Assembly: GCA_964563465.1 (NCBI GenBank) | Contig: CAZLVZ010000002.1 | Coordinates: 1 to 44,536, forward strand | Origin: JAYENY01 sp964563465 | GTDB taxonomy: Bacteria; Patescibacteriota; Minisyncoccia; Minisyncoccales; PEYH01 | Length of the DNA stretch: 44,536 nucleotides | Direction of reading: 5' to 3' | Shown here: one piece after another, positions 16,595-25,919 of the stretch | Position numbering within the stretch: the first letter of the stretch is position 1 | Layout of the letters: every line of letters begins with the position of its first letter | Position numbers and translations under genes: made by a program | Notes under the pieces: model-generated | Seen by the model: the letters and a program-made list of their open reading frames with translations, nothing else | Told to the model about the DNA's origin: nothing | The model's database searches: none

Positions 16595-17863
16595 ATGTAT
16601 AAAAAAACGATTCTAAAAAATGGTTTACGCATTATTACTGTGCCAGACAAAAATACTCAAGCAGTAACGGTTTTAGCATTGGCAAAAGTAGGCAGTAAAT
16701 ACGAGAATAAAAACATTAATGGCATATCTCATTTTTTGGAGCATATGTTTTTCAAAGGAACTAAAAAACGACCCTCTCCAATGGCAGTAGTGGAAACATT
16801 AGATAAAATCGGCGGAGAATACAACGCTTTTACAGGAGAAGAATATACTGGTTATTATGCTAAAGTTGAGGCATCACATTTTGATTTAGCTCTTGATTGG
16901 GTCGCAGATATTTTTTTGAATTCCACATTACCAGCAAAGGAAATTGAGAAAGAAAAAGGAGTTATCGTGGAAGAAATAAACATGTATTTAGATAATCCGA
17001 TGCTTTATGTTCAGACGCTTTGGAGAAAGGTTCTTTACGGAGATCAACCAGCTGGGTGGGATATTGCCGGGAGTAAATCAACGGTGAGGTCAATTTCTCG
17101 TCAAGAATTATCTGATTATAGAAGGAAACATTATACTGCCCCGAATTCTTTAATATGTATTGCTGGTAACATTGACGAACAGGACACTATTAGAAAAGTA
17201 GAAAAATATTTTTTTAAATTAAACAAAGCCAAGAGTGCTAAAAAAATAGAAGTTGTCGAGAAGCAAATTAAGCCAAAATCATTGCCATATTTTAAAAAAA
17301 CAGACCAAACACATCTTTGTTTGGGCGTAAGAGGCTATAATCTTTTTCATCCACAAAAATATGCTTTTCAGCTTTTAGCAACAATTCTTGGTGGGATGAT
17401 GAGCTCTCGACTTTTTATGGAGGTGCGTGAGCATTTGGGCTTGGCCTATTATATTTCTACTTCTACAGAGAGCGATCCAGATTCAGGATTTTTGCTTACC
17501 CGAGCTGGTCTTGATAATAAAAACATAGAGAAAGCTATAAAAGCTATATTAAAAGAATATAAGAAGATTTCTCAAGAAATGGTAGGACCAGAAGAAATTA
17601 AAAAAGCTAAAGAATATATCAAAGGTAAGATGGCCTTATCTTTAGAGGCCTCTGATGCTTTGGCTTCTTTCTACAGCGCCCAAGAGCTTCTTAAAAATGA
17701 AATTTTAACTCCAAAACAAATTTTTAAAGAAATTGAAAAAATTCAAGCAAAAGACATCTTAAGCGTAGCTCAAGATATTTTCAAACCAGAAAAATTAAAT
17801 CTTGCTTTAATCGGTCCATTTAAAGACAAAAAAAGATTTGAAATCTTGTTAAAAGAATTCTAA
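16595..17863 (+). CDS. M16 family zinc metallopeptidase
   Basis: Processing-peptidase/pitrilysin-like protease. From ATG 16595 the protein has 422 residues and starts MYKKTILKNGLRIITVPDK, the usual M16 opening. The inverted zinc motif HFLEH is present (SHFLEHMFFKGT), and the third ligand Glu lies in the downstream EKGVIVEEINMY. The second, inactive-like half includes GGMMSSRLFMEVREHLGLAYYI. The frame is open from 16496, but the extra 33 residues overlap murI and the promoter at 16557-16585, so the later start was chosen. The single-chain half-length form probably dimerises. No signal peptide was seen, so it may be cytoplasmic. Confidence 0.92.
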   Translation: MYKKTILKNGLRIITVPDKNTQAVTVLALAKVGSKYENKNINGISHFLEHMFFKGTKKRPSPMAVVETLDKIGGEYNAFTGEEYTGYYAKVEASHFDLALDWVADIFLNSTLPAKEIEKEKGVIVEEINMYLDNPMLYVQTLWRKVLYGDQPAGWDIAGSKSTVRSISRQELSDYRRKHYTAPNSLICIAGNIDEQDTIRKVEKYFFKLNKAKSAKKIEVVEKQIKPKSLPYFKKTDQTHLCLGVRGYNLFHPQKYAFQLLATILGGMMSSRLFMEVREHLGLAYYISTSTESDPDSGFLLTRAGLDNKNIEKAIKAILKEYKKISQEMVGPEEIKKAKEYIKGKMALSLEASDALASFYSAQELLKNEILTPKQIFKEIEKIQAKDILSVAQDIFKPEKLNLALIGPFKDKKRFEILLKEF

Positions 17864-17892
17864 AATAAAAATGAATAGCTGTTATAAAGATT

Positions 17893-18981
17893 ATGGAAGA
17901 AGACGAAGTTCAAATTAAATATTCTACACCAAGAGAGACAGAAAATATGGCCTCACGTGTTTTAGACATTTCATGGGGGACTATTGTAAAAATAATACTT
18001 TCCTTGACCGCGCTTTATTTAATTTTTTTAGTGCGAGATATTTTGATTTGGTTTGTTTTTGCTTTAGTTATTTCAATTTTATTTAATCCAGCAATTAACT
18101 TTTTACGCAAAGCTCATATTCCTAGAGTATTAGCAAGTGTCTTGGTATATATCGGCATTTTTGCTTTTCTCGGTTCTTTTATCTATATCCTTGCTCCAAT
18201 ATTGTTTTTGGAGCTTCAACAATTTTCTATTAGCTTTCCCTCCTATTTTGAACAAGCGACTCCCTATTTTAGTGGTTTAAAGATAGAAGCGCTTAAGGAT
18301 TTCCAAGCATTCTCTAATTCAATAGGGACAATACTCTCAAGTGCCTCTACCAATATTTTTACTGCGGTAGGCGCAATTTTTGGTGGTATTTTTTCTTCAA
18401 TAGCTATTTTTTCTATTGCTTTTTTTCTTTCTTTAGAGGAAGAAGGGATAGCAAAGGTGTTGATGCTCGCTTTTCCTAGAAAATATAAGGCAAAAGTTTT
18501 GACGACTTGGAGTAAAAGTCAGAAAAAAATTGCCTCTTGGTTTGGGGTTCGTATTATTTGTTGTTTTTTCATTGGATTAATTACTGGTGTTACCTGTTAT
18601 GTTATAGGCATCAAGTATGCAGTATTTTTTGGTCTTTTTGCCGGAATTTTTAATATTATTATTACGGTTGGTCCATTTCTAAGCGGTGGAATAATCACAA
18701 TTTTTATTTTAAGCATGGCTGGACTCCCAAAGGCAATGATTTTTCTCCTTGCCTTTTTCATTGCTCAAGAAATAGAGGGTTATATTATTATGCCGGTTTT
18801 GAGTAAGAAATTTCTTAAACTTTCTCCTGCTTTAGTTTTGATATCTTTGTTAATAGGAGCGAGGTTATGGGGGCTTATGGGAGCTATCTTGGTCATTCCT
18901 TTAGTTGGAATGCTTTTTGAACTTACAAAAGCATTCTTAGAGAAAAAACAAACGCTTGAACCAGTAGAAGAAGAGCTTTAA
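17893..18981 (+). CDS. AI-2E family transporter
   Basis: The 362-residue polytopic protein belongs to the AI-2E/TqsA/YhhT family. It has about seven to eight membrane segments: paired ones at roughly 28-70, one near 75-105, then a soluble stretch (about 107-145) and the C-terminal group. Family motifs include FNIIITVGPFLSGG and EGYIIMPVLSKKFLKLSPALVL. Members export small molecules or act as Na+/H+ antiporters; the substrate cannot be read from sequence. It lies four bases before rsmI, so the two are co-transcribed. Confidence 0.9.
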   Translation: MEEDEVQIKYSTPRETENMASRVLDISWGTIVKIILSLTALYLIFLVRDILIWFVFALVISILFNPAINFLRKAHIPRVLASVLVYIGIFAFLGSFIYILAPILFLELQQFSISFPSYFEQATPYFSGLKIEALKDFQAFSNSIGTILSSASTNIFTAVGAIFGGIFSSIAIFSIAFFLSLEEEGIAKVLMLAFPRKYKAKVLTTWSKSQKKIASWFGVRIICCFFIGLITGVTCYVIGIKYAVFFGLFAGIFNIIITVGPFLSGGIITIFILSMAGLPKAMIFLLAFFIAQEIEGYIIMPVLSKKFLKLSPALVLISLLIGARLWGLMGAILVIPLVGMLFELTKAFLEKKQTLEPVEEEL

Positions 18982-18984
18982 AAA

Positions 18985-19662
18985 ATGTCAGAAATTTTTA
19001 TTATTGCCACTCCAATTGGGAATCTTGAGGACTTATCATTTCGCGCCCTAAGAATACTCAAATGGGTTGATTTTGTTTTATGCGAGGACACAAATGTGAC
19101 AAGAAAATTATTGAATCATTACGATATCAAAACTTCAGTTATTAGCTACCATCAGCATTCAAAGATTGGAAAGATAAATTATATTTTAAAGCTTTTAGGG
19201 CAGGGTAAAAATTTAGCGATTGTTTCTGATGCCGGTACGCCAGGAATTTCTGATCCAGGCAATAAATTGATAGAAGAAGTAATAAAAACATTTGAAGATG
19301 ATGTGAAAATTATACCTGTTCCAGGGCCTTCTGCGGTTTCTACAATCGCTTCTGTTGCCGGATTAGCAATGGATAGATTCTTATTTTTAGGTTTTCCGCC
19401 TAAAAAAAGAAAGAGAAAAAAGTTCTTTCAAGAAGCAATAATTTCCGAATACCCAGTTGTTATTTATGAATCTTGTCATCGTATTTTAAAAACACTTAAA
19501 GAATTGCAGGAACTGAACAATAATCTGCAATTAGTAGTAGGTAGAGAATTGACTAAAAAATTTGAAACAATTTATCGCGGTCAAATTGACAAAGTGATAG
19601 AAAGAATAGAAAAAGATAAAGTAAAGGGCGAATTTGTAGTTATTATAAAGAACAATGAATAA
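18985..19662 (+). CDS. rsmI: 16S rRNA (cytidine1402-2'-O)-methyltransferase
   Basis: Methylates the ribose of C1402 in the 16S decoding centre using SAM. The 225-residue tetrapyrrole-methylase-fold protein starts with IFIIATPIGNLEDLSFRALR, continues with DFVLCEDTNVTRKLL, and has the SAM-binding SDAGTPGISDPGNKL and PVPGPSAV. The short C-terminal accessory domain of some homologues is missing, which is common. It overlaps metG by eight bases. Confidence 0.95.
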   Translation: MSEIFIIATPIGNLEDLSFRALRILKWVDFVLCEDTNVTRKLLNHYDIKTSVISYHQHSKIGKINYILKLLGQGKNLAIVSDAGTPGISDPGNKLIEEVIKTFEDDVKIIPVPGPSAVSTIASVAGLAMDRFLFLGFPPKKRKRKKFFQEAIISEYPVVIYESCHRILKTLKELQELNNNLQLVVGRELTKKFETIYRGQIDKVIERIEKDKVKGEFVVIIKNNE

Positions 19663-21094
19663 AAGTACTAAAAAATTCTATATTTCCAGCGCTCTTCCAT
19701 ATGTTAATTCTGTTCCTCATCTTGGTTTTGCCTTGGAGATTGTTCAGGCAGATGTTCTTGCCCGCTATCACAGAAACTTGGGTGAGGAAGTTTTCTTTTT
19801 GACTGGTACAGACGAGAATGGCTTGAAAGTTGCTCGAGCCGCAGAAGAAGCGGGCGTGGAAGTTGGAAAATTTGCCGAACAAAACGCGAAGAAATTTCAA
19901 GGATTAAAACAAATTCTTAATTTGTCTTTTGATGATTTTATTCGAACAACCGAAGAAAGACATATCAAAGCAGTTAAAAAATTATGGCAGCTTTGCGAAA
20001 AAGATATTTACAAAAAAAAATATAAGGGACTTTATTGCGTTGGTTGCGAACAATTTTACAAGAAGGAAGAATTGGTTGATGGTTTATGTCCTGAACATAA
20101 AACAAAATTAGAATTGGTAGAAGAAGAAAATTATTTTTTTAAACTTTCAAAATACGAAAAACAGCTTAGAGAATTAATAGAAAGCGATGCTATCAAAATA
20201 ATCCCGGGATCTCGGAAAAACGAAGTAATAGGCTTTCTTAATAAAGGATTGGAAGATATTTGTATCTCTCGTTCTACTGAACGGGCGCGTGGTTGGGGGA
20301 TTGATGTGCCAGGAGATAAAACACAAAAGATTTGGTGTTGGTGGGACGCTGTGATCAACTATATTAGTGCGCTTGGTTATGGTGTAAATGACAAAAGATT
20401 TCAAGAATGGTGGCAGAATAATGATAATAAGCTACACATTATCGGGAAAGGAATACTTGTCTTCCATACCTTATATTGGCCCGCCGCATTGCTTTCTGCT
20501 GGGTTATCGTTACCAAATAAATTATTTGTTCATGGGTACTTGAGTATTAAGGGTGAAAAAATTTCAAAATCATTAGGCAATGTTATAGATCCCTATGGAT
20601 TAGTAGAACAATACGGAGCTGATGCTGTTCGATATTTTCTTTTGAGAGAAATTTCAAGCACAAAAGATGGCGATTTTACTATTGAAAAATTTAAGGAAAG
20701 ATATAATAGCGACTTGGCAAAAGGACTCGGGAATCTTATTGCGCGGGTGTTAAAGCTGGCTCAAGAACAAGACCAGGAATTAAAAATTCAGAACCAGGAA
20801 TTAAAAACTCAAATTAATAAAACAAGAGGAGACCATAAGAAGGCCTTAGATAATTTTCAATTTGATACTGCCTTAAAATCAATTTGGGAGTTGATTGGGT
20901 TTTGTGATAAGTATATAGAAAAAGAGAAACCATGGGAAGATACAGAAAATAAATCATCAATTATTAATGATTTATTATTGGCAATTAAAGAAATTGCTAA
21001 ATTACTTGAACCATTTTTACCCGAAACCTCCGAGAAAATCTCTGAACAGTTAAAAACCAAAAAATCCGAACCATTATTTCCGCGTCTTAAATAG
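19655..21094 (+). CDS. metG: methionyl-tRNA synthetase
   Basis: Charges initiator and elongator tRNA-Met. The 479-residue class I enzyme has HLGF (22-25) as HIGH, a zinc knuckle with CVGC and CPEH, and KISKS (302-306) as KMSKS. The dimerising C-terminal tRNA-binding domain is absent, giving a minimal form. Between the catalytic and anticodon domains, a 21-base tandem duplication (20772-20813) encodes a repeated QELKxQN unit in a linker. It overlaps rsmI and precedes tatD by eight bases. Confidence 0.96.
   Translation: MNKSTKKFYISSALPYVNSVPHLGFALEIVQADVLARYHRNLGEEVFFLTGTDENGLKVARAAEEAGVEVGKFAEQNAKKFQGLKQILNLSFDDFIRTTEERHIKAVKKLWQLCEKDIYKKKYKGLYCVGCEQFYKKEELVDGLCPEHKTKLELVEEENYFFKLSKYEKQLRELIESDAIKIIPGSRKNEVIGFLNKGLEDICISRSTERARGWGIDVPGDKTQKIWCWWDAVINYISALGYGVNDKRFQEWWQNNDNKLHIIGKGILVFHTLYWPAALLSAGLSLPNKLFVHGYLSIKGEKISKSLGNVIDPYGLVEQYGADAVRYFLLREISSTKDGDFTIEKFKERYNSDLAKGLGNLIARVLKLAQEQDQELKIQNQELKTQINKTRGDHKKALDNFQFDTALKSIWELIGFCDKYIEKEKPWEDTENKSSIINDLLLAIKEIAKLLEPFLPETSEKISEQLKTKKSEPLFPRLK
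20772..20813 (+). repeat. 21-bp in-frame tandem duplication inside metG
   Basis: Two adjacent 21-base units, both starting ACCAGGAATTAAAAA and differing at a few bases near their ends, encode a repeated Q-E-L-K-x-Q stretch. The frame is kept, and the repeat falls in a charged linker before the anticodon-binding helices. Confidence 0.75.
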
Positions 21095-21102
21095 AAAATA
21101 TT

Positions 21103-21957
21103 ATGTATTTTGACACGCACGCACATCTTAATTTCGCTACTTTTGTAAAAGACCGAGACAGTGTTGTTAAAAAATGCCTCCAAGAAAAGATTTGGCTTAT
21201 TAATGTCGGCACTAATTTTTTTACTTCTCAAAAAGCAGTTGAAATTGCTCAAAAATATGATGAAGGAATTTATGCGGCAATTGGCCTTCATCCAATAAAC
21301 TTGGACACGGGGTTGATTAAAATGAAAATAGACAAAGACGAAGATGAAGATGACGGAGACTCTCCCTTTGAACAGGAATTTGATTACGAAAGATATAAAA
21401 AATTAGCTCAAAACAAAAAGGTAGTTGCTATTGGTGAAATAGGGCTTGATTATTATTGGAAACCAAAAACTAAAAAGAGATTAGAAGATTTTAAATTTAA
21501 ACAGAGAAATTTATTTTTAACAGAATTACGCTTGGCAAAAGAATTAGATTTACCGATTATAATTCATTGTCGTATGGCCCACGAGGATTTATTAAGGATT
21601 TTAAGAAAACAGTATTCAATTTATGATTCTAAATTCAAGGGAGTAATCCATTGTTTCACTGGCGACTGGGAACAGGCGAAACAATACATGGAATTAGGAT
21701 TTTTGATTGGGTTTAACGGTATCATTTTTAAATTAAAATTGGATGATGTTATTAAAAAAATCTCACTTAATAAAATTTTGATTGAAACCGATTGTCCTTA
21801 TCTTTCTCCGCCAAGTTATAATCAAAAACAAAACGATCCCTTTGGAGTAAAAATTATCGCACAAGAAATTGCCCGCATTAAAAAGCTTTCCCTGGAAGAA
21901 GTGGCCGTTCAAACCACCAAAAACGCCAAGAAGCTATTCTTAAGTATTAATAATTAG
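21103..21957 (+). CDS. tatD: TatD-family metal-dependent hydrolase
   Basis: A 284-residue TIM-barrel deoxyribonuclease-type hydrolase. The metal ligands are H6 and H8 (DTHAHLNF), Glu in GEIGLDYY, His in IIHCRM, His in VIHCFTG and Asp in IETDCPYL. An acidic insert (KIDKDEDEDDGDSPFEQEFD, about residues 70-90) replaces a shorter loop between the second strand and the metal Glu. Family members are 3'-5' exonucleases or tRNA/DNA quality-control enzymes. It follows metG in the same direction, a pairing common in bacteria. Confidence 0.93.
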   Translation: MYFDTHAHLNFATFVKDRDSVVKKCLQEKIWLINVGTNFFTSQKAVEIAQKYDEGIYAAIGLHPINLDTGLIKMKIDKDEDEDDGDSPFEQEFDYERYKKLAQNKKVVAIGEIGLDYYWKPKTKKRLEDFKFKQRNLFLTELRLAKELDLPIIIHCRMAHEDLLRILRKQYSIYDSKFKGVIHCFTGDWEQAKQYMELGFLIGFNGIIFKLKLDDVIKKISLNKILIETDCPYLSPPSYNQKQNDPFGVKIIAQEIARIKKLSLEEVAVQTTKNAKKLFLSINN

Positions 21958-21963
21958 ATTATT

Positions 21964-22962
21964 ATGTTACTTTTTTGGATAATCATTTTTATTGTTTCTC
22001 TCATCGTTTTAGTCAAGGGAGCTGATTGGCTTTTACAAAGCGCTGAAAAAATTGGCTTATCCTTTGGTATTTCGCCCTTTATTATCGGAGTAACCATCGT
22101 TGGTCTTGGCACTTCCTTTCCAGAACTCATCTCAGCGATGATGGCAGTTTTTCGGGGCGTGACAGAGATAGTCCCAGCTAGCGCTATCGGCTCTAATATT
22201 GCCAACATACTTTTGGTTATAGGCATTTCTGCAGTCATTGGAAAAAAACTTCTTATCCACAAAAGCCTTATTGATTTAGATTTGCCTTTGTTAGCAATTT
22301 CAACAGTTCTCTTTTTGGGTATAGCGTGGGACAAACAGATTACTTTTATAGAAGCCCTGCTCTTACTTCTTGCTTACGGCATTTATCTTTTGTATAGCTT
22401 TTTATACAGAGAAGAAGAGACAGAAGAGATTCACGAAGTTCTTCCTGATAGAGCAGAAAGAAGGAAATTACAGAGTCAAAAGACATTCAAGAAAAAATTA
22501 AAGAAAAAACCCAAGATAGGTATTAAAGATTTTTTAGTGTTAGGGGCGGGGATTATATCTTTAGTGTTCGGGGCAAAATATCTTATTGACTCTGTAATAA
22601 AACTATCTGAGATTTTGGAAATTGGCGCAGGAGCTATTTCTTTAGCCGCGGTAGCACTAGGAACCTCTTTGCCAGAGCTATTGGTTTCGGTAAAGGCCGC
22701 CTTACAGAATAAATCAGAGTTAGCGTTGGGGAATGTCTTTGGTTCCAATGTATTCAACCTTTTGGTAGTTGTTGGTATTCCTGGACTTTTTAAAACCTTG
22801 CAAATAGATGAAAAAACTTTTTCTTTAGGACTGCCGATTTTAGCCGCTGCTACTTTTCTTTTTATTATTTCCGGCATTTCTCGCAGAATTCATATTTGGG
22901 AAGGAGCGATGTACCTTATTGTTTATATCTTTTTTGTCGGCAAGCTCTTTGGGCTTTTTTAA
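21964..22962 (+). CDS. CaCA-family calcium/sodium antiporter (YrbG-like)
   Basis: The 332-residue membrane protein has two inverted halves of about five segments each. Each half carries an alpha repeat: GLGTSFPELISAMMAVFRG with SAIGSNIANILLVIG, and ALGTSLPELLVSVKAAL with GNVFGSNVFNLLVVVG. The GTSxPE and GSNxxN motifs carry the cation-binding acids and asparagines. A basic loop (about 160-183) joins the halves. It exchanges Na+ (or H+) for Ca2+ at the membrane; direction and ion are inferred from the family. Confidence 0.93.
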   Translation: MLLFWIIIFIVSLIVLVKGADWLLQSAEKIGLSFGISPFIIGVTIVGLGTSFPELISAMMAVFRGVTEIVPASAIGSNIANILLVIGISAVIGKKLLIHKSLIDLDLPLLAISTVLFLGIAWDKQITFIEALLLLLAYGIYLLYSFLYREEETEEIHEVLPDRAERRKLQSQKTFKKKLKKKPKIGIKDFLVLGAGIISLVFGAKYLIDSVIKLSEILEIGAGAISLAAVALGTSLPELLVSVKAALQNKSELALGNVFGSNVFNLLVVVGIPGLFKTLQIDEKTFSLGLPILAAATFLFIISGISRRIHIWEGAMYLIVYIFFVGKLFGLF

Positions 22963-23010
22963 GAGCATAACAAGATTATCAAGAATGGGATGTCAAAGAA
23001 AAAAGAGAAT

Positions 23011-23039
23011 TTGACAAGAGGTCGTAAAGAAGGCAGAAT
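23011..23039 (+). promoter_or_regulatory. promoter of small SD-led ORF
   Basis: TTGACA (23011-23016), a 17-base spacer and CAGAAT (23034-23039), giving a predicted start near 23046 and a leader of about 20 bases that carries the SD at 23053-23060. Confidence 0.5.
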
Positions 23040-23065
23040 ATAAATATAACCTAAAGGGGGCAAGA

Positions 23066-23191
23066 ATGAAGTGGAAAAACGATGTACCGAGAAGAGACCT
23101 AAGGAAAGACCTCGCAACTTTGTGGAAATGGCTCCGTAAGTTGTCTACAAAAGACAAAAGCGGATGCAGTAGTTTTTTTACGAGATTGTAA
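23066..23191 (+). CDS. small basic 41-residue protein with strong SD
   Basis: Not recognised. The 41-codon ORF begins M-K-W-K-N-D-V-P-R-R and ends S-F-F-T-R-L. It is strongly basic, with three Trp in the first half. Support for a real gene: a strong AAAGGGGG SD (23053-23060) five bases before ATG, a promoter with TTGACA, a clear intrinsic terminator 25 bases after the stop, and GC content visibly above its neighbours. It stands alone between the CaCA antiporter and leuS. It could instead be a structured small RNA with a chance ORF. Confidence 0.55.
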   Translation: MKWKNDVPRRDLRKDLATLWKWLRKLSTKDKSGCSSFFTRL

Positions 23192-23215
23192 AGCCACACC
23201 CTCTTTTTTTACACG

Positions 23216-23238
23216 GCCGGGCATAGCTCGGCTTTTTT
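23216..23238 (+). terminator. intrinsic terminator before leuS
   Basis: GCCGGGC (23216-23222) pairs with GCTCGGC (23226-23232), with one G-T pair and loop ATA, followed by six T. It ends the small ORF transcript just before the leuS promoter. Confidence 0.85.
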
Positions 23239-23239
23239 A

Positions 23240-23268
23240 TTGAAAAATTTAGGAATCTTGCGTAGAAT
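23240..23268 (+). promoter_or_regulatory. leuS promoter, leaderless spacing
   Basis: TTGAAA (23240-23245), a 17-base spacer and TAGAAT (23263-23268). ATG at 23277 lies eight bases beyond the -10, so the mRNA should start within a base or two of the start codon. No SD is present. Confidence 0.7.
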
Positions 23269-23276
23269 AAAGAATC

Positions 23277-25652
23277 ATGGAAAAATATGATCCAAAAGCC
23301 GTAGAGGCAAAATGGCAGAAAAAATGGAAGCAAGAGAAAATTTTTGAGGCAAAGGATTTTTCAAAAAATCCAAAGTTTTTTATTTTAGACATGTTCCCCT
23401 ATCCTTCTGGGGCTGGACTTCATGTTGGTCACCCCCGGGGATATGTTGGGTCAGATATTATTGCTCATTTTAAGAGAATGAATGGTTATAATGTTTTGCA
23501 TCCCATGGGCTGGGACGCTTTTGGCTTGCCAGCAGAAAATTACGCCATTAAAACAGGTATTCATCCAAAGGTTTCTATTAAGGAGAATATAGAAAGATTT
23601 AAAAAACAGATGAATAATATCGGCTTATTCTATGATTGGTCAAGAGAGCTTAATACCACGGATCCTGATTATTACAAATGGACTCAATGGATTTTTCTTA
23701 AGTTGTTTGAAAGGGGGCTTGCCTATCAGGCGACATTACCAATTAACTGGTGTCCTTCGTGCAAAACCGGATTAGCCAACGAGGAAGTAGTAGATGGAAA
23801 ATGCGAGAGGTGCGGAACTGTTGTTACTAAAAAGAATATTAAACAGTGGGTTTTAAAAATTACTAATTATGCTGAAAAATTACTTGATGGCCTAGAAAAA
23901 CTTGATTGGCCAGAACAAATTAAAGAGATGCAAAGAAATTGGATAGGAAAATCTCGAGGCGCAGACATAGTGTTTCCCGTTAACGATAGCAAATTAGAAA
24001 TTAAGATATTTACGACTCGTCCAGATACGATTTTTGGAGCAACATTTATGGTTTTATCGCCAGAGCACGAATTGGTTGAAAAAATTACCATTCCGGACAA
24101 ATTAGAAGATGTGAAAAAATATCAAGAAGAAACCAAAAAGAAGCTTGATGTAGAGAGGCAGATGGAAGACAAAGAAAAAACAGGAGTTTTTACAGGAGCT
24201 TATGCTGTCAATCCTGCTACCAAAGAAAAAATTCCTATTTATATTGCCGACTATGTCCTGCCTCATTATGGTTATGGGGCAATAATGGGAGTTCCTGCGC
24301 ACGATGAGAGAGACCGTGATTTTGCTGAAAAATTTAATTTATTGATTAAGGATATAGAATTAAACAAAACCGTAGAGCAGGCCACAAAGTGGATAGAAAA
24401 GAAAGGTTGTGGCAAAAAAGCAGTCAATTACAAACTTCGGGATTGGATTTTTTCCAGACAAAGATATTGGGGCGAACCGATTCCACTTATTTTTTGTGAA
24501 GATTGTAAAAAAAGAATTGGGAAAGGAGATTACAAAAAAGGAGAGTTTAGTAAGGGAGAATTATTAAATCCAGGTTGGATTGCCTTATCAAAAAAAGACC
24601 TTCCTTTAGAGTTGCCTAAATTAGAGAAATATCAGCCAAGCGGTACGGGAGAATCTCCTTTAATTCAAGCAAAGGAATGGGTTCAAACAAAATGTCCAAA
24701 ATGTGGAAGCGTGGCTGTTAGAGAAACCAACACAATGCCTCAATGGGCCGGATCTTGCTGGTATTTTATTCGTTACCTTGATTCGAAGAATAAAGAGGAA
24801 TTAGCTGGAAGTAAATTAATGAAAAAATGGTTGCCAGTTGATTTTTATATTGGTGGAGCCGAACACGCTGTGCTTCATCTTTTGTATTCTCGTTTTTGGA
24901 TAAAGGCATTGTTCGACGCAAAAGTTATTCATTTTGATGAACCATTTTTGAAATTTCAAACAATTGGACTAATTTTAGCATCTGATGGGCAAAAAATGTC
25001 AAAATCACGGGGTAATGTTATAAATCCAGACAAAGTTATTGAAAATTATGGAGCAGACGCTTTTCGTCTTTATGAAATGTTTATGGGTCCCTTTGATCAG
25101 CCGATTTTCTGGGATTCAGATGGAATTTTAGGAACAAGAAGATTTCTTGAAAAAATTTGGAATATTTTTTCAGAGTTTAATAAAGAGGACGATAAAAGGA
25201 TTAAAAGAAAGTTTCACCAAACTGTTAAAAAGGTTACCGAAGATATTGAGGTACAGAAATTTAACACAGCGATAGCATCCATGATGGAGTTTATAAATGA
25301 GGCGCAGAATTTTGGAATTACGAAAGAGCAAGCAAAAGATTTTTTGAAAATTTTAGCTCCGTTTGCCCCACATATAACCGAAGAATTGTGGCACAGATTA
25401 GGACATAAAGATTCTATTTTGAAAGAGAAGTGGCCAGAATATGATAAAAAATTAATAAAAGAAGAGGCCTTCTATTTAGTTGTTCAGATAAATGGAAAAT
25501 TGCGTGATACCATCGGAACATCTTTGGATATTTCCGAAAATCAGGCAAAGGATTTAGCTTTAAAATCAGAGAAAATTCAAAAATGGCTTGAGAATAAAAA
25601 AATTAGAAAAACAATTTTTGTAAAAAATAAATTAATCAATTTTGTAGTTTAG
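23277..25652 (+). CDS. leuS: leucyl-tRNA synthetase
   Basis: Charges tRNA-Leu; tRNA-Leu(CAA) is encoded at 35088. HVGH is at 49-52, the first zinc-type site is CPSC/CERC (about 161-179), the editing domain is entered by TTRPDTIFGATF and ends near VPAHDERDRDFA, and KMSKS is at 573-577. The stretch after the editing core is shorter than usual: only about 25 residues separate DFAEKFN from KKAVNYKLRDW. At 791 residues it is at the short end for bacterial LeuRS. The last 19 codons (25596-25652) recur twice downstream. It has its own leaderless promoter. Confidence 0.97.
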   Translation: MEKYDPKAVEAKWQKKWKQEKIFEAKDFSKNPKFFILDMFPYPSGAGLHVGHPRGYVGSDIIAHFKRMNGYNVLHPMGWDAFGLPAENYAIKTGIHPKVSIKENIERFKKQMNNIGLFYDWSRELNTTDPDYYKWTQWIFLKLFERGLAYQATLPINWCPSCKTGLANEEVVDGKCERCGTVVTKKNIKQWVLKITNYAEKLLDGLEKLDWPEQIKEMQRNWIGKSRGADIVFPVNDSKLEIKIFTTRPDTIFGATFMVLSPEHELVEKITIPDKLEDVKKYQEETKKKLDVERQMEDKEKTGVFTGAYAVNPATKEKIPIYIADYVLPHYGYGAIMGVPAHDERDRDFAEKFNLLIKDIELNKTVEQATKWIEKKGCGKKAVNYKLRDWIFSRQRYWGEPIPLIFCEDCKKRIGKGDYKKGEFSKGELLNPGWIALSKKDLPLELPKLEKYQPSGTGESPLIQAKEWVQTKCPKCGSVAVRETNTMPQWAGSCWYFIRYLDSKNKEELAGSKLMKKWLPVDFYIGGAEHAVLHLLYSRFWIKALFDAKVIHFDEPFLKFQTIGLILASDGQKMSKSRGNVINPDKVIENYGADAFRLYEMFMGPFDQPIFWDSDGILGTRRFLEKIWNIFSEFNKEDDKRIKRKFHQTVKKVTEDIEVQKFNTAIASMMEFINEAQNFGITKEQAKDFLKILAPFAPHITEELWHRLGHKDSILKEKWPEYDKKLIKEEAFYLVVQINGKLRDTIGTSLDISENQAKDLALKSEKIQKWLENKKIRKTIFVKNKLINFVV
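25596..25652 (+). repeat. leuS 3'-end repeat, copy 1 (functional)
   Basis: The final 19 codons of leuS including the stop, encoding KKIRKTIFVKNKLINFVV. The same segment recurs at 26141-26197 and, decayed, at 26899-26949. Confidence 0.85.
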
Positions 25653-25695
25653 AGTTTTTGTTGAAATTAAATTTTATTGTGATAAACTATAATAT

Positions 25696-25911
25696 ATGAA
25701 TCACATTATTGCTAATCCAAAAATTTTTGGCGGTAAACCCATTATTAAAGGAACCAGGATTTCTGTTGAATTTATTATGGAATTGACCGCTTCTGGCATG
25801 ACCGTTGATGAAATCGTTAAAGAATATCCGACTATTAACAAAAGAAATGTCCTTGCAGCCATTAAATATGCCACTCAGGTTTTCAAAAAGCAAGAGCTTG
25901 TTTTTGCTTAA
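25696..25911 (+). CDS. DUF433-family antitoxin
   Basis: The 71-residue protein carries the DUF433 signature: IIANPKIFGGKPIIKGTRIS, then MTVDEIVKEYPTINKRNVLAAIKYA. DUF433 proteins are winged-helix antitoxins usually paired with DUF5615 PIN-like toxins, and a broken DUF5615 reading frame follows after eight bases. TATAAT lies only two bases before the ATG, so the true promoter element is unclear. Start choice follows the family N-terminus. It lies 43 bases after leuS and is the first gene of the first cassette there. Confidence 0.85.
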   Translation: MNHIIANPKIFGGKPIIKGTRISVEFIMELTASGMTVDEIVKEYPTINKRNVLAAIKYATQVFKKQELVFA

Positions 25912-25919
25912 TTTTTTCT

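Noticed and set aside
20857..21291. Minus-strand 144-residue ORF across the metG/tatD junction
   Set aside because: Runs antisense through two conserved genes and shows no domain.
21954..22334. Minus-strand ORFs opposite the CaCA antiporter (also 22476-22877)
   Set aside because: Ser/Pro/Lys-rich shadow translations of membrane-protein codons; the plus-strand gene has clear motifs.
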